64,000 nucleotides of DNA from an uncultured Rubrobacteraceae bacterium. GTDB lineage: Bacteria > Actinomycetota > Rubrobacteria > Rubrobacterales > Rubrobacteraceae. Where the stretch lies: NCBI GenBank assembly GCA_902806065.1, contig CADCVE010000015.1, positions 59,503 to 123,502 on the forward strand, written 5' to 3'. Positions 56,513 to 64,000 of the stretch are shown one piece after another. Made by a program: the position numbers and the translations under genes. Positions within the stretch are counted from its first letter, which is position 1; each line of letters begins with the position of its first letter. Below the pieces are notes generated by a model. It saw nothing but the letters and a program-made list of their open reading frames with translations, searched no databases and was not told the DNA's origin.

Positions 56513-56947
56513 CTAGCCGATCACGCGGGATGCCATCCATAAGACGAGGACCCCGCGTGCGCTCCACGCTACAGTGCGGACCCAGTTGGAGAGGACGAGC
56601 GCGCTCCAGGCGGCGTGATCGAAGCCGGAGCCGAGGGCAGTATGGCGTGGTACCTGCAACAGCGCGGTCGAGAGCCAGATGATAGCTACGAGACCGAACC
56701 CTGTGATCGCGGCGGCCAGCGGTATGCCTTCGGGGCGGCGGAAGATGAGTAGTAGGGCGGTCGCGGCCTCGACGAGCATCGGCGGGCCAACGACGTAGGT
56801 CGTCAGGCGTGAGTGAGCCTCGGAGTAGAGAGAGAACCCCTCAGAGCCCACCCTGGAGAAGAGCGGATAGTGGACTATCTGAACGAACCAGATCACGCCG
56901 ACCATCAAGAGCGTCGCCGTAATGTGAGCTAAGAGTACGTATATCAC
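56513..56947 (-). CDS. four-helix membrane protein, 144 aa
   Basis: GTG at 56947 gives MIYVLLAHITATLLMVGVIW and the conserved-looking FVQIVHYPLFSRVGSEGF, then three more helices, ending GVLVLWMASRVIG. A longer frame from 57049 runs antisense through the end of the flavoprotein gene and is discarded. The HYPLF and SRLTTYVVGPPML segments recur in actinobacterial small membrane proteins of unknown role. It follows the renalase-like flavoprotein by 22 bases and is probably in its operon. No ribosome site. Confidence 0.65.
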   Translation of the reverse strand: MIYVLLAHITATLLMVGVIWFVQIVHYPLFSRVGSEGFSLYSEAHSRLTTYVVGPPMLVEAATALLLIFRRPEGIPLAAAITGFGLVAIIWLSTALLQVPRHTALGSGFDHAAWSALVLSNWVRTVAWSARGVLVLWMASRVIG

Positions 56948-56969
56948 GAAGACGGAAGTGCTAAGCCAG

Positions 56970-57941
56970 CTACCGGGCTTCCAGCAGCTTCTCCGCCGCC
57001 GCGAGTCCGGAGAGAGTCGCCCCCTCGACCTTCGGCCCCGCGTAGGCATCGCCGCAGAAGATTAGCGGCGGCGGACCCTCGGCGTAGACAAACTGCTCCT
57101 CGTAAGGACTGGCTGGCATGCTGTACTGCCAGCGATACACCGCCGTCGCCTTTACGCTCGTCCCCAGATAGTCCTTCGCCTCTCTCAAAAGCAAGTCGGA
57201 GACCTTGGCGTCTTCACTGTGGGCGTGCTCGCGGCTCCACTCCGGGCCGGCGTGAATGGTGACGGCGGGGACTTCGGAGATGCCTTTTTGGTGGTTATCA
57301 GCGACCCAGAACAGTGGGTCTCCCCCGACCTGCACGCCACCCGGCTCAGGTACCTCGCCCGGACCGTCGAGGAGCGCCATTACCGCGATACACGGCTGGT
57401 AACTGATGCTCTGCAGGGCCTCCCGAGCCTTGGAGGGCAGAGAGATGCCGTTGCTGTCCACGAGCGCGAGGGCGGCGGGCGCGGGTGCCGTGAGGACGAG
57501 AGCGTCGGCGGCGTAGTTTGAGTCTCCGGCTAGTATTTCCCAGCTTTGCCCGTTCTCGTGTAGCTCTTTGACTTCGAGTCCCGTTCGTATATCGAGGTCC
57601 TGGGCGAGGTATTCGGCAACGGCGGTCATGCCGCGTGTGCCCTTGTAGCGGGGATGTCCGTCCTCGTGCTGCTCGCCTGTCGCGTCGGCGAAACCGCGGG
57701 TCCATTCCTGAGCGACACCGGCGGAGAGCCAGGTTTGCGCTATCTCCTCGAAGCGCTCGGAGCGCACGGTGAAGAACTGCGCGCCGTGGTCGAAGACGCC
57801 GTTTTGTACGCGGTCGGTTCGCATTCGGCCACCGACCTTTTGTTCTCTTTCGAGGACCGTCACGGTGATGCCCGCGTTTTGCAAGGTTCGGGCGGCGATG
57901 AGGCCGGAGAGTCCGGCGCCGATGATTACGCAAGAGTTCAT
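56970..57941 (-). CDS. FAD-dependent amine-oxidase/renalase-like protein
   Basis: A 323-residue flavoprotein. The dinucleotide motif is VIIGAGLSGLIAARTLQNAG near the N-terminus, followed by VLEREQKVGGRMRTDRV (the GG doublet), DHGAQFFTVRSERF and, at the C-terminus, FCGDAYAGPKVEGATLSGLA. This order matches the NAD(P)/FAD-dependent group related to renalase. Substrate unknown; oxidised pyridine dinucleotide isomers are used by known renalases. It lies 19 bases after the SDR gene on the same transcript. ATG with a GGAGGACC ribosome site. Confidence 0.88.
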   Translation of the reverse strand: MNSCVIIGAGLSGLIAARTLQNAGITVTVLEREQKVGGRMRTDRVQNGVFDHGAQFFTVRSERFEEIAQTWLSAGVAQEWTRGFADATGEQHEDGHPRYKGTRGMTAVAEYLAQDLDIRTGLEVKELHENGQSWEILAGDSNYAADALVLTAPAPAALALVDSNGISLPSKAREALQSISYQPCIAVMALLDGPGEVPEPGGVQVGGDPLFWVADNHQKGISEVPAVTIHAGPEWSREHAHSEDAKVSDLLLREAKDYLGTSVKATAVYRWQYSMPASPYEEQFVYAEGPPPLIFCGDAYAGPKVEGATLSGLAAAEKLLEAR

Positions 57942-57960
57942 GTTCGGTTGGTCCTCCTGG

Positions 57961-58743
57961 TCAAGAGTTGCTTTTGGCGGGGGCGGGGGCTCGACGAGGG
58001 AGTGGGCGGAGGGTGGAGAGGCCTCCGTCTATACCGAAGACCTGACCGGTCACCCAGGTTTGAGCTGGGTCGAGGAGCCAGGAGATCATGGCCGCCACGT
58101 CCCCCGGCTCGCCGAGCCTGCCGAGCGGGTGCAGGTCGGTGGAGGCCTGGCGGGCAGTATCGCTCCCCGTCACTTTCTCCGTCATTGGGGTCCGCACGAG
58201 CCCCGGAGCCACGATGTTGAAGCGGAGCCCGCGCCCGGCGTAGGAGGCGGCGGCGGAGAGCCCCAGACCCGTGACGGCACCCTTGGCGGCGGCTATGGCC
58301 TCGTGGTTGGCGAGGCCGACGCGAGCGGCGACCGAGGAGAGCAACACCACGGAGCCACCTTTTGGCATGTGCTTCGCTGCTGCTCTCACGGTTCCGAACG
58401 CGGTACCCAGGTTGAGTGCCATTGTCCGGGCCAGGTCCTCGTCGCTCGTCAGGTGGGCTGGCTTGAGCATGAAAGAGCCGATGCAGTTGGCCGTACCGTC
58501 TATGTGCCCGTACTGCTGTACCGCTTCGGCAAAGAGTTGGTCGACTTCACCGGTCTTGGTGGCGTCGAGCGACACGGGATGAGATCCAGTCTCCCCGGCT
58601 AGCTGGTCGAGTCTGTCTTTGTCGCGGGCGGCTACAACGAGCCGGGCGCCGCTTTCGGAGAGCCTGCGGCAGAGTTCGCTACCGATGCCTCCGGTGGCGC
58701 CGAGGATAACGTGGACGGGGGATGAGTTGGAGTCGTTGTTCAT
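57961..58743 (-). CDS. SDR family protein lacking the catalytic tyrosine
   Basis: A 260-residue short-chain dehydrogenase fold. The cofactor loop is VILGATGGIGSELCRRLSES. The structural motif is NCIGSFMLKP (in place of NNAG), and the catalytic Ser is at 136/137 (VVLLSSVAAR). The active-site motif Y-x3-K reads I-A-A-A-K: Ile150 replaces the Tyr while Lys154 remains (NHEAIAAAKGAV). FNIVAPGLVRTPMTEKV and VTGQVFGIDGGLS are typical C-terminal SDR parts. This ANHEAIAAAK form recurs in several SDR proteins as I remember them, so it may be a subfamily feature. It lies between the small membrane gene and the renalase-like gene in one operon. Confidence 0.85.
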   Translation of the reverse strand: MNNDSNSSPVHVILGATGGIGSELCRRLSESGARLVVAARDKDRLDQLAGETGSHPVSLDATKTGEVDQLFAEAVQQYGHIDGTANCIGSFMLKPAHLTSDEDLARTMALNLGTAFGTVRAAAKHMPKGGSVVLLSSVAARVGLANHEAIAAAKGAVTGLGLSAAASYAGRGLRFNIVAPGLVRTPMTEKVTGSDTARQASTDLHPLGRLGEPGDVAAMISWLLDPAQTWVTGQVFGIDGGLSTLRPLPRRAPAPAKSNS

Positions 58744-58806
58744 GTGTTGGTTCCTGCTTTCGGGTTTGGGTTGCGGGGAGACTGGCTGCGAGAGTTGCGC
58801 GGGTGT

Positions 58807-59217
58807 TTATATATTTGCTCTTGTCGCCTTGTAGGTTTGGTAGGTGCGGAGGAGGATCAGGGAGAAGGGGAACCACCAGATCAAGTCGTTCGTGAGAAGG
58901 GTCAGACCGAAGGAGAGGGGGAGCGTGCCCTGGGACACGGCTGAGAGGAAGCCGACGGGACCAAATATCTTGCCGAGAAGCCCTACCAGCACTATTGGCC
59001 AGTGGCGCAGAGGGTCGAGCGCGGCCGCCGCGTACCCGACGCCATAGACTCCGACGATCATCCCGACGCACTGCCAGATCTGCGGGTAGTTCGGCAACTC
59101 CATCCCCAGAACGCGAAACAGCGCTAATGGAAACAGGACCACGAACCCGCCCCACAGGACGTTGTATACGGCCGCCGCCACGAGAACGGCCCTCATCCAG
59201 CCTACGCCTTTGCTCAC
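58807..59217 (-). CDS. four-helix membrane protein, 136 aa
   Basis: GTG start overlapping the stop of the histone-deacetylase-like gene (GTGA). Four hydrophobic helices: AVLVAAAVYNVLWGGFVVLF, GMIVGVYGVGYAAAA, VLVGLLGKIFGPVGFLSAV and LLTNDLIWWFPFSLILLR. Arg/Tyr-rich tail. No recognised family, although it resembles small alkyl-pyrone-type or DUF4345-like membrane proteins. It shares the operon of the deacetylase, SDR and flavoprotein genes. Confidence 0.65.
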   Translation of the reverse strand: MSKGVGWMRAVLVAAAVYNVLWGGFVVLFPLALFRVLGMELPNYPQIWQCVGMIVGVYGVGYAAAALDPLRHWPIVLVGLLGKIFGPVGFLSAVSQGTLPLSFGLTLLTNDLIWWFPFSLILLRTYQTYKATRANI

Positions 59218-60146
59218 GGCTGGCGTCCGCTCGCGCTGCTTATCTCCAACTCCCTCATGTTCGCGGCTCGCTGTACGGTCTGAAAGTGGATGTCCACTGT
59301 ATCCTCGACGTCTTTTGCGTAGCCCCCGGCCATCGTGACTGCGACGGGGATGCCGCGTTCTCTGCAGGCTTCGAGCACCATCTGGTCGCGTCTGGCGAGT
59401 CCCTCTTTCGTCACCGAGAGGCGGCCGAGCTTGTCGCCCTCGAAAGGGTCCGCGCCGGCCAGGAAGATAGCCAGGTCCCAGGCCGCAAGCTCTAGCACCC
59501 GGTCCAGCGCCCCCGACAGCGCCGCGAGGAAGGCATCGTCATCTGTCCCGTCGGCGAGCGGTACGTCGAGGTCGCTCTCCTCCTTGTGGAAGGGATAGTT
59601 CTTCGCTCCGTGAAGGGAGAAGGTGAAGACGTGCGGGTCCCAGCGCAGTATGGAGGCCGTCCCGTTACCCTGGTGCACGTCGGTGTCGAGCACGGCTACC
59701 TTGTCCACGAGTCCCTCCGCTCTCAGGGTGCGCGCGGCGATAGCGGAGTCGTTGAGCACGCAGAAGCCCTCGCCGCTACCGGCAAAGGCGTGGTGGGTTC
59801 CACCGGCGAGGTTGGCAGCCATGCCCTCTTCGAGGGCGGCCCGGCAGGCGTCCAGGGTCCCGCCGGAGGCGCGGCGGGAGCGTTCCACCATGCGTTCGGA
59901 CCAGGGAAAGCCGATCCTGCGCATCTCTTTATCTGTAAGCGTGCCGGTGACGACCTTCTTCAAGTAATTCGGGTCGTGGGCACGCAGTATCTCCTTGTCC
60001 GTGACAGCGTGGGGGAGACGTAGCTCGCCGGGTCCGCAGATGTCCGCATTCTCGACCCTCTCGCGGAGCATCGAGTACTTGTTCATCGGGAAGCGGTGTC
60101 CCTCGGGCAGGGGCAGTACGAACTGGTCCGAGTAGAAGACTTTCAC
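59214..60146 (-). CDS. histone deacetylase family protein (AcuC/class II-like)
   Basis: A 310-residue zinc-dependent deacetylase. Active-site segments in order: GGTHHAFAGSGEGFCVLND (paired His), VAVLDTDVHQGNGTASIL (Asp and His zinc ligands) and LAGADPFEGDKLGRLSVTKE (second Asp ligand), then MAGGYAKDVEDTVDIH. The short size and motif spelling fit the bacterial acetoin-utilisation or polyamine-deacetylase-like branch. It is the first gene of a minus-strand run with the membrane, SDR and flavoprotein genes. The acetylated substrate is unknown. Confidence 0.9.
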   Translation of the reverse strand: MKVFYSDQFVLPLPEGHRFPMNKYSMLRERVENADICGPGELRLPHAVTDKEILRAHDPNYLKKVVTGTLTDKEMRRIGFPWSERMVERSRRASGGTLDACRAALEEGMAANLAGGTHHAFAGSGEGFCVLNDSAIAARTLRAEGLVDKVAVLDTDVHQGNGTASILRWDPHVFTFSLHGAKNYPFHKEESDLDVPLADGTDDDAFLAALSGALDRVLELAAWDLAIFLAGADPFEGDKLGRLSVTKEGLARRDQMVLEACRERGIPVAVTMAGGYAKDVEDTVDIHFQTVQRAANMRELEISSASGRQP

Positions 60147-60266
60147 GGTTATCCTCTCTCTTCGTACTCTCTCTGCATGTGCGCAATTTAGTATATCCGT
60201 GTCGTACGAGTTGGGCGGGCGTTCACTGCCGCGAGGTTTGCTGTGTTAGCATCCGGGCTTCTTGTG

Positions 60267-61079
60267 ATGGAGGATCCACAGCAGATCAAGCTGTTCGAGG
60301 AGGATGCCGGAGAGGTTTCGCCGCCGGAGGAGGGCCTGTATCTTGGGACCTCCGGCTGGTCCTACGCGGACTGGGAGGGAACAGTTTATCCACCCGCGAC
60401 CCCGCCCGGCGGCAGGCTCACCGAGTATGCCAGGCATTTTGCCACGGTGGAGATCGACTCAACTTTCTACGGTACTCCCAGAGGGTCTACTGTGGAGCGG
60501 TGGCGAAGGATAGCGCCCACGGGGTTCCTCTTCGCCGCCAAGTTTCCGCAGGAGATCACTCACGAAAAGAACCTCATAGGGTGCAAAGAAGCCGCAGACA
60601 ACTTCGTGCGCACTATGCAGGGCCTCGAAGACAGGCTCGGTCCACTGCTCCTCCAGCTCCCGCCCGATTTCACCGCCGAGGGCATGGAGGTTCTGAGTAC
60701 TTTCCTGCGGGAATTGCCCGAAGGACCAAGGTACGTCGTGGAGGTACGCCACAGGAGTTGGGTCGGCTCCGAGCTCCCCGAGTTGTTGGGCGAGCGCGGG
60801 GTGGCTCTCACTCTGGTGGACTACCCGAAGATGCCCCGCCTTGCGGAGGCAACCACAGACTTCGCCTACATCCGCTGGCTCGGCAACCGCCGCGAGTTCC
60901 CCTCGGGGCACACGCATCTGAAGAAGGACCGAGACGATGATCTGTTGTGGTGGGCCGGCGTAGTGGATCGCTTCCTCGAAGAGAGAAAGACCATTTTTGC
61001 ATACGCGAACAACCACTACCAGAACCACTCTCCCTCGACGGTGGAGCGATTTCTGGAGCTGAGACGAGGCGATAGGTGA
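60267..61079 (+). CDS. DUF72 domain protein
   Basis: A 270-residue TIM-barrel protein of the DUF72 (YecE) family. The ATG at 60267 follows TAGCAT by 14 bases; a GTG at 60243 is an alternative. Signatures: YLGTSGWSYADWEGTVYPP at the N-terminus, FATVEIDSTFYGTPRGSTVE, FAAKFPQEITHEKNL, LLLQLPPDFTAEGM and YVVEVRHRSWVGSELPELL, then TDFAYIRWLGNRREFP and YANNHYQNHSPSTVERFLEL. The family is widespread but of unknown function. Monocistronic, divergent from the deacetylase operon. Confidence 0.88.
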   Translation: MEDPQQIKLFEEDAGEVSPPEEGLYLGTSGWSYADWEGTVYPPATPPGGRLTEYARHFATVEIDSTFYGTPRGSTVERWRRIAPTGFLFAAKFPQEITHEKNLIGCKEAADNFVRTMQGLEDRLGPLLLQLPPDFTAEGMEVLSTFLRELPEGPRYVVEVRHRSWVGSELPELLGERGVALTLVDYPKMPRLAEATTDFAYIRWLGNRREFPSGHTHLKKDRDDDLLWWAGVVDRFLEERKTIFAYANNHYQNHSPSTVERFLELRRGDR

Positions 61080-61398
61080 GCCGCCGCCCAAGCTGTCCTG
61101 AAGGAGTGATCTCCTTGTCCCAAGAGAGGGAGGGGGTGCCATATTCAGTCGATGGCTTTCGTACACCGGAAGCTATCCCAGCCCCCGAACACTTCCTGTC
61201 GCGTGCCGCGTATCTCGCACGTCCTGTGCCTATAAGCAGCGTTCTGCCTCTATTCACAGATTGCCGCTAATGTTGGTCTGCTCGAAAACCCGGATGCCGA
61301 TTCAGCTAATTCTCGGAAACTGGGTAAGAGGCATAAAGACAAGGAGCAGGATGTCTATACATTTTATTCAACAGAAGCTTTGGTACTAAGATTGCTCG
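61080..61398. other. 319-base intergenic region, nothing convincing
   Basis: Several short frames are open but none has a ribosome site with family-like sequence. The last 100 bases before the minus-strand membrane gene are A+T-rich and less GC-biased than the surroundings. No terminator hairpin was found. Confidence 0.4.
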
Positions 61399-62535
61399 TC
61401 AAACACTCGCAGGCCCATTTCGCCCCCGCCAAGCAATAAGAAGCCGTTTGAGAAGGCCACAGAACCCGATGAGGAAGATAATCGCGGGCAACGCATAAAA
61501 TATCCAATGAACTTCCGGAAGTGACACGTCCACGCTGGCGGGTGCGTTTGTATCGACTTCCAGTATCAAGTCCCACGACATGGCAACAGAGAGGGCCACC
61601 AAGCCCAGGAACAAGCTTAAGAGTAGTAGTAGCACGAGTACAAAGGTCAGAAAGAATAGGTCCCACAGGCCCTCCTTTGGTCGTCGGAGACCAACTTCAC
61701 GGAAAACCTGCTCTTCTAGTATGTAGATACCTTCAACGCTGAAAGCATGGTCTCTAGCTGGGGTGGAAGCAATGCGCTCCTTGGTCAGCGGGTACAGGTT
61801 GAAAAGCAGGCGTTTCAATCCAAACGGGGAGGTCATCAGCGATGCCACGACGGAGAGCCCCAATAGCAGGACGATCGTAGCGCGTACCGTAGCCCCAAAC
61901 TCGGCGCCTGTAAATGCTCTAGCGACATACGTTATGTCGACTCTCAGTAATGCTCCGACCAGGGGAAGCACGTCGAGCACATCGCCGAAGCCTCGTAGCG
62001 GGACCGCTAGCAGCACCGCTGCAATGACGACTACGAAGACCAATTTTCTATACGGCGGCGGCGGAAGAGATTGTAGATAGAGCTTCACGGTTTCGCGATT
62101 GGCCTTATTGGTGTCGGGGTCGTTGGCTAACGCGGCGATGGCATGGAGCCGTCGGTTGAGGGCGCTCAAACTCTTACTTATGTGATGGGTGAGGAAGTAC
62201 CGAAGGAACCACCGGAAATAGGGGACCTTCAAGAAGCGCCCGAGCCCCTTGTCGCCCCACCGTACCCAAACAACTGCTGGAAGGTCTTCGGCCACTTCGA
62301 GTGTTCCTTGGTAGGCCGCAAGGAGTTCCTTGGTGCGCTCCTCAGACTCGCTTGGCGCCCTCGACTCAGACGTCGTCGCATCTACAGGAGTAGTGTGCTC
62401 TTCTTGGGAGTCTAACGAACGATCCGAGGGCTCTTCTGAGGTTTGGTCAGGTGGCGAGGGTTGCCCAGGAGTTTGTGCTGTGCGCCGCTGATCATCCGGT
62501 CCTTCGGTGCCTCCTACCGGAGCTTCTTTACCCAC
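61399..62535 (-). CDS. membrane protein with charged N-terminal domain, 378 aa
   Basis: GTG at 62535 has AAGAAGGGA four bases upstream; a GTG at 62577 would add 14 basic residues. The first 80 residues are low-complexity, Ser/Glu/Thr/Pro-rich and probably disordered. A soluble helical part follows (VVWVRWGDKGLGRFLKVPYF), then a basic helix pair and about five membrane helices, including KLVFVVVIAAVLLAVPLRGF, TIVLLLGLSVVASLMTS and FFLTFVLVLLLLLSLFLGLV. Codon GC bias is lower than in neighbouring genes, a possible sign of transfer. No family recognised. Confidence 0.6.
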   Translation of the reverse strand: MGKEAPVGGTEGPDDQRRTAQTPGQPSPPDQTSEEPSDRSLDSQEEHTTPVDATTSESRAPSESEERTKELLAAYQGTLEVAEDLPAVVWVRWGDKGLGRFLKVPYFRWFLRYFLTHHISKSLSALNRRLHAIAALANDPDTNKANRETVKLYLQSLPPPPYRKLVFVVVIAAVLLAVPLRGFGDVLDVLPLVGALLRVDITYVARAFTGAEFGATVRATIVLLLGLSVVASLMTSPFGLKRLLFNLYPLTKERIASTPARDHAFSVEGIYILEEQVFREVGLRRPKEGLWDLFFLTFVLVLLLLLSLFLGLVALSVAMSWDLILEVDTNAPASVDVSLPEVHWIFYALPAIIFLIGFCGLLKRLLIAWRGRNGPASV

Positions 62536-62906
62536 GCGATCCCTTCTTTTCCTTCCAAAGCGAAGCACACACTTCACCTTTATCTAGTGCTAACTTAACC
62601 AACAGCCTTAGAGAAGGCAAGTCTTTCTGCAATCGAAGTCCCTGCTTTCTACCCAACACAGAGTCCTTCGGCAAGTCCACAACACCCAACTATTTGCCCA
62701 ATACCCGATTAATTGGCTTCTCGGAAATTGCGTTGCCGCTTCTAAGGGCTTCTCAGTAAACTCGTAATAGCGAATGCGCCGCCGGTATGAACAAGTCATA
62801 CTTGAGAGGTTAACTGTCAGAAGGCGGTACTCGTCATTTCCGCCTCTCAAGGAGGTGGCTGTGGCAATACCTAACACAACCCACACGTCTCTCGCTGCTA
62901 GAGCTG
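62536..62906. other. intergenic region of lower GC, no gene seen
   Basis: About 370 bases with clearly lower GC than the rest of the window and no credible ORF. It borders the decayed lipoprotein gene and the membrane gene of unusual composition, so it may mark an insertion or deletion boundary. Confidence 0.4.
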
Positions 62907-64000
62907 TGAGCAACAGGTTGAGTCGACGGATACTCGGATTGCGCTTTCAATCGACGTGTTTCTGGCGATAGGACTTCTTGCTCTCGCCGGATGCGGCGGG
63001 GGTGAGGAGGCTAAAGAGGAGGAGTCCCAGGTTCCGAGCTTAGAGGAGATGCAATCGGCTCTCGACCAAGCCGTCGCAGCGGGAATACCCGGATCGCCCT
63101 CGAGATCCAAAGCCCCGAAGGAAGCGAGTTCTTGACTGCCGGGAGCGCCTCACTGGAGGACGAGCGGTCGCTTGCCCCAGACGATCGCTTTAGGATAGCG
63201 AGCGTCACGAAGGCGTTCACGGCCGCGGTGGTGATGGAGCTGGTCGAGGAAGGGACGTTGTCGCTCGACGACACCGTGGAGGACTGGGCGCCCGGGCTGC
63301 TCGCCGAAGGCGACTCGATCACCGTGCGCCAGCTCCTTGGTCACACAAGCGGCTTGCCCGACTACACCAAGGATGATAGGTTCACTGGAGCCTTCGTTGC
63401 GGAAGAGAACCCGACGCCGCGGCAGATAGTCTCCTTCGTCTCCTCCGAGCCACTCGCCTTCGAACCCGGAACAACCTACGAGTACTCCGATACCGACAAC
63501 ATCGTGCTTGGCCTGATCATCGAGTTCGCCACCGGGAGCTCCTACGAAGAGGAGCTCCGTACACGGGTGCTCGAGCCCCTGGACCTGCAGGACACGGTCC
63601 TCCCCGAGGGCACGGCGATGCCCGACCCCCACGCCCGGGGGTACCAGTACGAACCCGGAAGCGAGGGGGGTGGGGAGCCAGAGGACGTGACCACCGCCCT
63701 CGATCCGTCCGCCGCTTGGGCGTCCGGAGCACTCGTCTCGACGCCCAGCAACCTCTCTCGCTTCTTCGGTGACCTGCTGGGCGGGCAACTGGTCGGTGAG
63801 GACGAGCTTGAGCAGATGAAAGAGGCGGTGGAGGGCTAAGGCAGTCCCCCGGGTCCCGGAACGAAACGGGCTGGCCTCGGGATCTTCAGCTACGAGCTCC
63901 CATGCGGTAGCGTCTGGGGACATACTGGTATGTTTCCTGGTTACCAAACATTCGGCGCAGCGACTCAGGACGGAGTTGGGTCGCTTGCAATGATGGCGAC
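62907..64000 (+). pseudogene. serine beta-lactamase/D-Ala-D-Ala carboxypeptidase-like lipoprotein, decayed and cut by the window end
   Basis: Pieces of one class C beta-lactamase-like lipoprotein lie in three stretches. One frame has a signal-like VSNRLSRRILGLRF; a second has FLAIGLLALAGCGGGEEAKE with lipobox cysteine and SLEEMQSALDQAVAAGIPG. The third, from about 63075, has ALEIQSPEGSEFLTAGSASL, the catalytic SVTK motif (RIASVTKAFTA), YEYSDTDN in place of YSN, and continues to EAVEG. An in-frame TAA (63837) then interrupts, yet homologous sequence continues (RAGLGIFSYELPCG, then SVWGHTGMFPGYQTF with the HTG motif) to the window edge. At least two frameshifts plus one nonsense codon are needed, so it is a relic. 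Confidence 0.75.

Noticed and set aside
1..64000. CRISPR array, tRNA, rRNA, insertion sequences, prophage or replication origin
   Set aside because: No direct-repeat array, cloverleaf-like sequence, transposase motif or DnaA-box cluster was found by reading both strands.

Overview
The window looks like chromosomal DNA of a high-GC Actinomycetota of the Rubrobacter type. This is inferred from the high GC content, frequent GTG and TTG starts, the gene families present and many apparently leaderless promoters. Metabolic clues are the futalosine menaquinone pathway (MqnD), an NDH-2-type NADH dehydrogenase, GSI-alpha-sized glutamine synthetase and a bacterial topoisomerase IB. I saw no rRNA, tRNA, CRISPR array, intact insertion sequence or prophage. 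Most genes are housekeeping or envelope genes.

Layout. 1-3.7 kb: a partial HipA-like kinase (minus strand), the hisB-hisH-hisA operon and a GlsB-type stress membrane protein. 3.8-7.3 kb: mqnD, a class A penicillin-binding protein and an unknown gene. 7.4-8.5 kb: small membrane proteins (YqaE/Pmp3, DUF2243). 8.8-12 kb: ACT-domain malic enzyme, a ferredoxin-like protein and NDH-2. 12.1-18.2 kb: small unknowns, an AI-2E family transporter, an anchored alpha/beta hydrolase, a cupredoxin-like plus polytopic Cys-cluster pair and a GNAT protein. 18.3-21.3 kb: a decayed HXXEE gene, a NodIJ/DrrAB-type ABC exporter and a uracil-DNA glycosylase. 21.3-23.4 kb: a class E sortase and two small exported proteins, one of which looks like a minimal sortase substrate. 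23.4-28.6 kb: a moaB/MBL/pepA operon, a glycosyltransferase and glnA.

28.9-38.8 kb: topoisomerase IB, several small ORFs, a frameshifted DUF2267 gene, a TrpD-like/NarK recombination scar, a GCS2 ligase, peroxiredoxin, CitG-like protein, CbiX, a DR2241 protein and two BON proteins. 38.9-45.3 kb: phosphomannomutase, then an envelope run of CPBP protease, anchored protein, second class E sortase, PBP2 and Lgt. 45.4-48.5 kb: a complete Zur-znuACB zinc-uptake locus with two visible Zur boxes. 48.7-52.8 kb: LtaS-like sulfatase, rhomboid, FlgT-C-like protein and endonuclease IV. 52.8-54.4 kb: an XRE regulator, a P-loop polynucleotide-kinase-like gene and a badly decayed Thg1-like tRNA 5'-end polymerase gene, together a probable dying RNA-repair cassette. 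54.4-62.5 kb: a second CPBP protease and minus-strand operons (renalase-like flavoprotein, SDR, histone-deacetylase-like), a DUF72 protein and a membrane protein. 62.9-64 kb: a decayed serine beta-lactamase-like lipoprotein running off the end.

Recurring themes are: (i) -10-like hexamers about 7 nt before start codons with no Shine-Dalgarno, which implies widespread leaderless transcription; (ii) TTGA stop/start overlaps; (iii) at least six decayed genes recognisable only by joining reading frames. Family names come from recognising motifs by eye; no database search was possible.
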